Shown here: one piece after another, positions 42,001 to 64,000 of the stretch
How positions within the stretch are numbered: the first letter of the stretch is position 1
Layout: every line of letters starts with the position of its first letter
Program-made: the position numbers and the translations under genes
Assembly: GCF_901709675.1 (NCBI RefSeq)
Contig: NC_051090.1
Coordinates: 3,097,342 to 3,161,341, forward strand
Source of the DNA: Syngnathus acus
Taxonomy: Eukaryota; Chordata; Actinopteri; Syngnathiformes; Syngnathidae
Direction of reading: 5' to 3'
DNA length: 64,000 nucleotides
The notes under the pieces: model-generated
Database searches by the model: none
Told to the model about the DNA's origin: nothing
The model's input: the letters and a program-made list of their open reading frames with translations, nothing else

Positions 42001-45000
42001 CTGTGGCTTTCCTCACTTCGCAATTATGCTACATTTCGACGTGAATCAAATCATTTTCCCCATTAAAATTAATTGAAATGCCAACGATCCATTTGGTCCA
42101 TCCTAAATACTGCGATAACAGTATGAGTACTGATACCAAGCACCGATACCGCTGGTAAACAGTATTTTTGAAACATGCTACTGAAGTTTCTTTGTGTTGT
42201 GATCTGTACCAAAATAACCACTTACATTTTTATGGCCTTAAATCTGTGGTCCATAACTACCAGATAATAAAAAACATGTCTGTTTTGGTAGCAAAGCATA
42301 TATGTTCCGATTGGGATTGTACGTCAGCAACCCCCCCCCCCCCCCCGAATAAGGTGCTTTCCATGTGTGCGTAAAACCAGTAAAATAAATGGCAGGAAAA
42401 TGAGACTGTGGCAATTTAAGCCACTTATTAAAATATTGTTTCACAGCAAGTGTGCTACAAGCAGCAGTTTCGAAGGAGTCGGTTCAAGTTGTCTGACGCA
42501 TGAGTCTTTCCTTTGTCCGTGCCAATTTACACGCGCAGTTTGTACATCGTACGGCACGTACCCTGTGGGAACAACGGGCTAGCACGTACGCCGGGGGCCG
42601 CGGGCACTGTGGCCCATCGCCGCGGTTTTCTTCTTCACTGCCAGGTCTGCAAATGGACGTCATTGACAAGTGTGGCGGGATAAGAGCATTAACACATCTG
42701 AAATGCAGCAATTATATAAAGTAGATTTCATGTTTCACTGTATTAAATATAAATAAAGGCACAACATATTTTTTTCACCATTTGCTCAATTTGGTGGGGC
42801 ACTCTCCCACAAATGAAATTAAATAGAAAATAAATACAAAACTGCCTCTAGATTGGTTATTGTTGCTGGTAATCTCGGGTCATGATATTGTTATTTCCCC
42901 TGCGGCCATGTTAGACACAGATCTTAAGCAGATAAAAAAATATACTGTTTGCCTCTTTTGAACCCCTCAAAGAATGGAATGCGTAACAATGATGATACTC
43001 GCGGTGTTGCATGCGTCTTGGCTCGCAAACACTGTAAGCACTAATCGCAGGAAAAGCAGCAACCGCATTACTTCAACGTCAGATGTGCTTTCAGTTTGTC
43101 TCTCAACATGTACAGACAAAAAAAAAAAACACAATGCCTGCGATTCATTAGAAAATGTCCTGACCCGATCATAGCCATATTTCAAAGGGCGCAATCACTT
43201 CTGCCCTCGAGGCCTGAACCTTTTGTCGGTACTGCAATTTTTTTTCCTTTTTTGTTGCCTTGTGCAAAATTGTCATTCATCCATTGTGCATTTTCTTCCT
43301 CCCAAGTGTGACAAGAAGAAAACGTGTCAACAACGTGACAACAATAATCAGGCAGTTTAAAGTCTTAAGAGCGTAAACGTACATGTCACATGCAGCGAAA
43401 GCACTCTCAGTATCTTCTGTTATTGCTGCAACACTAAATGCTTTTAATCTGGCGGGGGTGCGTACACACATGCGCGCACACACACACAAGCACACGCAGG
43501 ATAATGGTTCGTCCGGGCACGTGCACAACGGGGCCCAATTATCCACCGCCGTGCCAGAGATCAGCTTGCGGAATGTAAACAGCCGGCGCGACATGAATGG
43601 AGATTGAATTTGGATTGAAATATTTTTCAACTCAACTCACAACTTTGACTAAGGCTGGAATTCCTCAGGTGGGAGGAAGGCCTGTGTGTGTGTGTCAGGT
43701 CTGTGTAAAAGTACTCACACACACATAGAAGGGCCAAGCCCCTCATTTTATCTCCTCTGGCCGCTGTTGACTATGCAAATGGAGGAACATGTCGGCCGGT
43801 TTGCATTTCAATGCGAAGCACAACAAGCGCTATTTGCCTTTGTGTGCGCTTGCTTGCGCCAACAAGCCAACATCTTTTTCACGCATTGCTCCTTGCCAAT
43901 GCTAATCCGGTATTGACTTCTTGTCACTGACTTTTTCCCCATGCGCTCAATGTGAGGATATTGAGAATTGAATCCTTCCCTGACAAATACTCAACTAAAA
44001 CTAAACAATGACAAATGAATGATAAGAATCTATCGTGACCTCAGGGCTTGCCGGAGGGGGCTTGCATGCCTTGGGAAGTTCCTCACATGTGTGTCAACAA
44101 GGACATCCTTCTGTGATATAAAGGTAAAAAAAAAAACTCCCTCATTTTTGTATTTCACTGCCTGCAAGCACCCCTAATTATCCCCACATTCCATTTGCAA
44201 TGAATACCCCAACGATCCTTGACAATTGCCCTCAATCCAGATGAATACCCCCATCCAACCCCCACCTTACGAACCAGCCACATCAGTGAGTGACCTTTTA
44301 ATTCCGTACTCTTAAAATTCATTCCGGAATGTTCATCGAGTTCCAGAGCAAAAAAACCCAAAACATTTGTTTCCCAGTTTAATCTAAATTAAATATCAAA
44401 TATATTTTAAGAAAATTAGGGTATAATTACGTATTACAAATTGTTCTGTAAATCACTTTTTTAGCACTGGAAAAGGTCGCAAGCTAAACGTATTCTGAAG
44501 ATGGATGGCATGCCAAGATAAGACACTGGTAGTTTGACCTTTGGAGGCCGCTCGCTGTCATCGGCACGCTTATCAGAATGACATACCAAAGCGGAATTGG
44601 TGCCAGCCTGGCATGCCAACACAGCTCAGGGAACGAATGTGTGAAAGATGGACGACTACGACCCAGCAGCAGGAGGCTAAATGCCGGCCGGGAAAGTGGG
44701 ACACAGTCATGTTTACATGTTGCCAGCTGTCAAGCATGTCAGAATATTCTTTGATTTTAAACAGGATAGTCAACTGAGGTTTTAATTGCAAAAAGGATAA
44801 CAAATACATTAAAAATTCAAAAATGTGTAACATCCACTTTCCCTTATACTTGAAAAACCCATGCAAGGGAACAACAGTTTTGCTCGTGAAAGCCAATGTC
44901 AAGCTTGTCTTTTGTTGGGACGTTTCTATCCTGAGCTGCCACCTGTTCGAGCAGAAATTGGGCTTTTGGGTCCACTTGTGGGCGGAGCTAACACCACACG
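39007..45000. other. 6-kb intergenic region, USP46 to RASL11B
   Basis: The first 400 bp hold the USP46 promoter region, with AACCAATCATTAG present in both orientations (about 39307-39319 inverted, and 39381-39393). Beyond that there are only short non-homologous open frames, short CA and GAAT repeats, a 16-base C run at 42331-42346, and a CpG-rich patch around 42530-42650. No gene, RNA or complete transposon could be supported. Regulatory elements are possible but not recognisable by eye. Confidence 0.6.
41028..41100 (+). repeat. Retroposon 3' tail with (GAAT)n
   Basis: GCCTATCGCCCAAAGTCAGC, then TGGGACAGCTGAATGAATGA, matches the widespread teleost retroposon tail (GCCTGTCGCCCGAAGTCAGC-type) that ends in a tetranucleotide repeat. 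Only the 3' end remains. Confidence 0.55.
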
Positions 45001-45016
45001 CAACCTTTACCGTCAG

Positions 45017-45052
45017 CCAATCAGGATGAGGCACACTGCCTGCCCTATAAAA
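45017..45052 (+). promoter_or_regulatory. rasl11b: RASL11B core promoter: CCAAT and TATA
   Basis: CCAAT at 45017-45021 and TATAAAA at 45046-45052 predict a start near 45078 and a 5' UTR of about 155 bases before the ATG at 45235. A TATA promoter fits a regulated rather than constitutive gene. Confidence 0.7.
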
Positions 45053-45234
45053 CACGCCGGCTCTCCCAAGGAGCTCAGTCAAGTCAGCTTAGAGACTTTC
45101 TGCACCTATTAATCGACGACTCGTTAATATTTAAAAGAATCTCACTGCAATAAGCTGTTTTGCTACGAGAATTAAAAAACTTAGACGGCGAACCTTCAGT
45201 GACGAAGAGAGAACAACAACAGCGGGAAACAAAA

Positions 45235-46514
45235 ATGCGTTTAATCCACAACATGACGACCATCGCGGAGTGCGCAACCCCGGACTACTCGCTCCCTAAC
45301 CGGGCTATTAAAATAGCCGTGATAGGTGCAGGCGGAGTGGGCAAAACCGGTAAGAAACTGAAACGACAAAGATGCAAATGGCAACATTTTCCAGCGTGTC
45401 CAGTGATGTTAAATTGCTATTTTGTGTTCATTTTCAGCGCTCGTTGTGCGGTTCCTGACGAGGCGATTCATCGGAGACTACGAGAGGAATTCTGGTGAGT
45501 TCACGAGCACTAACGTTGAGTCGGACATTTGGACACTCTCGAGTATTATGACCATTTTACACAATTGGCGTTTCTTTTTAATCTAATTTCTGTTTTAATG
45601 TATTGTAGTCACATCTTTGAACGAAAAACTGTTATTTAGTATTTTCTAATTAACTTTTGTGTGTTTGCTTGCAGGTAACCTGTATTCCAGAGAGGTCCAA
45701 GTAGACGGCGAGCAAGTCAGCCTCCAGGTTCAAGACACGCCTGGTGCAGAGGTAACGGCTCTACCTTTTTCTTCCCTTCTCTGTGATGACACTATTTAAG
45801 TGGCCAAGCCTTCAAGCTGTATGTTCTGAGAGGGGAAAACGAGAGTGGAAGACTCACAGGTTGTTCTGTAAAACTAAAGTTGTTTGCAAACGTTTTTAAA
45901 AATTAATGAAAGTAATATCTCCTCTTAACAGGGAAATAGAATGTTAAGGCAGATTCAATTATTCTCTTTAAAAGAAAACATGAGATGAATTAATGTCTGT
46001 GAGAGGTGGAAGCTAACCTTTTGTGTTTTTTGTTTTCCAGATGAACGACAATGGCGTAGTTCTCCCCAACCACGTTTCGTGCTCCCTGCAGTGGGCCGAT
46101 GCCGTGGTGCTGGTGTACTCCGTCACAGACCGCCACAGCTTCGATCTGGTGCCGCAGCTGCATCAATGGGTATCGCGGTGCGCTATTAGTGGCGGGGGGC
46201 CGCCCGTGGTCCTGCTGGCCAACAAGGCGGACCTGCTCCACCTGCGCCGCGTGGAATCCCAGGAGGGCCCCCTGCTGGCCGCTGATCTGGGCTGCGCCTT
46301 TTACGAGGTGTCGGCCAGCGAGGACTACGATCAGGTGCACGGTGCCTTCCACAGACTGTGCTGCCAGCTGGCCAAGCAGCGGCCGGCGCTACCATCATCA
46401 CCGCCCCCCGCACCTGCTGAGAAAAAGCGCCCCAAGTCGCCCAACATGCAGGACCTGAAAAGGCGCTTTAAGCAGGCGCTCTCCGCCAAAGTCCGTACCG
46501 TCACGTCCATATGA
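45235..46514 (+). CDS. rasl11b: RASL11B, Ras-like small GTPase
   Basis: RASL11B is an atypical Ras-family GTPase without a C-terminal CAAX lipidation box; zebrafish work links it to mesendoderm development with Oep/EGF-CFC signalling. Exons are 45235-45349, 45438-45494, 45675-45751 and 46041-46514, giving 240 residues (human 248). MRLIHNMTTIAE matches the human start. The P-loop GAGGVGKT is residues 31-38, DTPG at 78-81 replaces the usual DTAGQ, NKAD is 144-147 and the G5-like SAS follows YEV. The C-terminus RPKSPNMQDLKRRFKQALSA then KVRTVTSI is highly conserved in the RASL11 group and basic, a possible nucleolar or membrane contact region. The missing catalytic Gln suggests low or unusual GTPase activity. 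Confidence 0.96.
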
Positions 46515-46825
46515 GACCTTCGTCCTCTTTGGAATTTTTATTCTGTTCTTGGAGAAGTTGCTTCTCAAATCACGTCCAGAGGAGGGTAACCGTGAAGAGC
46601 GTGAGAGGCTCTCCTTTTGCCTCTTGAAAGATGGACGGACGTTCCTCCAGACCGTTCCGCCACAGCTCACGCACGAGGCAGGACACAAGATGGAGAGGTG
46701 TCGCACGGTGGCAGTTATCACTGATTGCACTTTTAACACTGTGGGCTCAACAGCCAAATTTGTTTTTGCTGCTTGTTGGTGATGGTGGTATTTATTTGTT
46801 GACGATTCACACGGCTTGTTTTCAC

Positions 46826-46831
46826 AATAAA
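46826..46831 (+). terminator. rasl11b: Poly(A) signal of RASL11B
   Basis: AATAAA about 310 bp after the stop codon; the transcript would end near 46850. Confidence 0.65.
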
Positions 46832-46851
46832 AGGATGAAGCCCATTTTGTC

Positions 46852-47966
46852 ATTGTTCTTTACACAGTTAAAACTTTGACCAGGGTAACATTTATAAAAC
46901 TATTAAAGTTGTTTCTTATTTAAGGTCTCATTGAGCTAAATAAAGGCAACAAAAGAAAAGACCACATAAAATGCAAGGAATTGCACTTTTACTATTTGCA
47001 TCATTTTTATTTTATTGCAATTTACTTGGAATATATTAAAGAATAGGTATAAATGAAAGAAGCTAATTTTTAAATATTTAAAAATATATTTCAAAACATT
47101 CCCCCCTCCTCAAAATTTCACAAAAAGTATTCTTCCATTTTCTACACCGCTTCTAATCACCGGGATAAAAAAAAAGAAAGATAAAAGATTGGTCTAAAAT
47201 GTACATTAAAACTACACAAATCATTTATGCACAATTAGAATTGTTTGCCAATAAACATCTGAAAATACTGCACGGTTAATGTTTGAGCATATGATCTATT
47301 TGGTGCGTGGAGGGTCGTTCTGCAATTTTCAAACCCCATAACCCACAGAGAAGCTGTTTTGTTTGCATTTAGTCTCGGCATACCACACAGCGTCCTTGTG
47401 CTCATTCGTGATGGAATAGCATTGCGCTAGCGCTGAAAAGCAGGCAGCCACGAGGCTACATCAGATGTAAATTTCACAGCGCTGACCTTATTTTATAAAA
47501 AGCATCCGCGGAGCGAGACGAGCGCGCTTTAACAACAGTCTTGCATGAATGCAAGTAACTTGTGACGACATGAGTGGGCCAACAAGCCTTTGCTGAAGGA
47601 CAACAAGACTTATTCAGATTTTAACCGCCACAAAAGTAGATTCGAAAGCAGAGATGTGTTTAAAAAGAAAATGCTGCTACGTAACCAGGTGAATCGGGTC
47701 TGTTTAAAAAAACGCTGATAGTTTATTTATTACTTCTTTCGCCTTGTGTGCTAATGCTAATGACGAGGCCAATTCGCACCTTTCCCTCCAATGAGCTCTC
47801 TGGACTTTCAATGCCACACACAGCATGCTTGTTTTATTGAAATAATAATATCCCATGGTTATGAAAATGTTTAATCAATACTAATTACACTTTATGTACA
47901 ATCTAACGTAGCATCTGTGCTTTTCTTTAATTACAGTGTGTGTGTGAGTACTTTTTGGTTGCGGCC
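46852..47966 (-). other. SCFD2 3' UTR and spacer
   Basis: TTTATT at 47832-47837 is AATAAA on the minus strand and may end SCFD2, which is tail to tail with RASL11B. The rest is AT-rich without genes, apart from a retroposon-tail fragment near 47132. Confidence 0.5.
47132..47166 (-). repeat. Retroposon tail fragment
   Basis: CCATTTTCTACACCGCTTCT, read on the minus strand as AGAAGCGGTGTAGAAAATGG, is the end segment of the same teleost repeat tail seen near 41028 and 27190. Confidence 0.5.
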
Positions 47967-63634
<15,668 letters not shown>

Positions 63635-64000
63635 CTGATATACATGAAAACAGACAAAAGTGTTATGAGTGGATACTGTCAAATAATTTAGTAAACCTTT
63701 TTTGCAATCAACATGGGCAATTACTGAGTAAAAAATAATAATAAATACAAATAATGTTGTATGCAAATTGTGAATGGCCAAGTTTCTTTGTTTCAGCTTT
63801 TTGGAGATTTCACTCTTAGCAACGGCTACAGGAAGTTCTGCTTTAAATCTGCGCGCGGGTGATTGACCGATCACCATTTGGCCGTTCTTCGCATCCCGGG
63901 ATCCATCCAGGCTCAGAGTGAGCCAATCACAGAGGCTCAGCAAAAAAAAAAAAAAAAAAAAGCTCCCCTTAGACAGGAAACCAGCTCCAGATGCAACTCC

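Noticed and set aside
41360-42066. Consecutive plus-strand open frames of about 100 codons
   Set aside because: Low-complexity composition, no domain similarity, and no splice or promoter context.
39007-45000. Search for an endogenous retroviral envelope gene, known between USP46 and RASL11B in mammals
   Set aside because: No long open frame, LTR pair or primer-binding site was seen, so that insertion is not present in this fish interval.

Overview
The window is nuclear DNA from a ray-finned (teleost) fish. The genes have many small exons with GT-AG introns and are recognisable orthologues of human genes. Introns are compact (mostly 60-500 bp), simple repeats are abundant, and interspersed repeats with teleost-style tails are present. 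No bacterial, viral or organellar genes were seen. The species cannot be fixed from the sequence alone; compactness suggests a percomorph-like fish, which is inference.

Layout. Bases 1-1512 (+) hold the last exons of FARP2. BOK (2402-4512, +) and ATG4B (5338-8570, +) follow, matching the human 2q37 neighbourhood. The order then switches to the human 4q12 neighbourhood: DCUN1D4 (9963-12942, +), LRRC66 (14850-23133, -), SGCB (23918-25946, -), SPATA18 (26636-29636, +), USP46 (35758-39006, -), RASL11B (45235-46514, +) and the 3' half of SCFD2 (47967-63634, -, continuing past the right edge). SGCB and SPATA18 are head to head. DCUN1D4/LRRC66, SPATA18/USP46 and RASL11B/SCFD2 are tail to tail. All exon joins given here were checked for reading-frame continuity by hand.

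The genes are mostly housekeeping and do not form a pathway: Rho-GEF signalling (FARP2), apoptosis (BOK), autophagy (ATG4B), cullin neddylation (DCUN1D4), the dystrophin-sarcoglycan complex (SGCB), mitochondrial quality control (SPATA18), deubiquitination (USP46), a Ras-like GTPase (RASL11B) and an SM-family trafficking protein (SCFD2).

The most unusual features are four. (1) LRRC66 has a predicted length of about 2,536 residues against about 880 in human. A single 6.7-kb exon carries about 24 diverged copies of a 45-70 residue unit, each keeping an R-x-L-[DNE]-hydrophobic core, usually followed by Ser-Pro. (2) A 3.9-kb foldback structure lies between SPATA18 and USP46. It has seven head-to-tail 235-bp units, each able to form a 20-bp hairpin, flanked by inverted arms carrying eight CRE/CCAAT/GC-box modules. 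(3) The DCUN1D4 promoter holds CAAT-N13-RGGCGGA composites with exactly constant internal spacing. (4) FARP2 has what looks like a duplicated alternative exon. The 39-45 kb intergenic region and the 10.9-kb SCFD2 intron show no genes that I can support.
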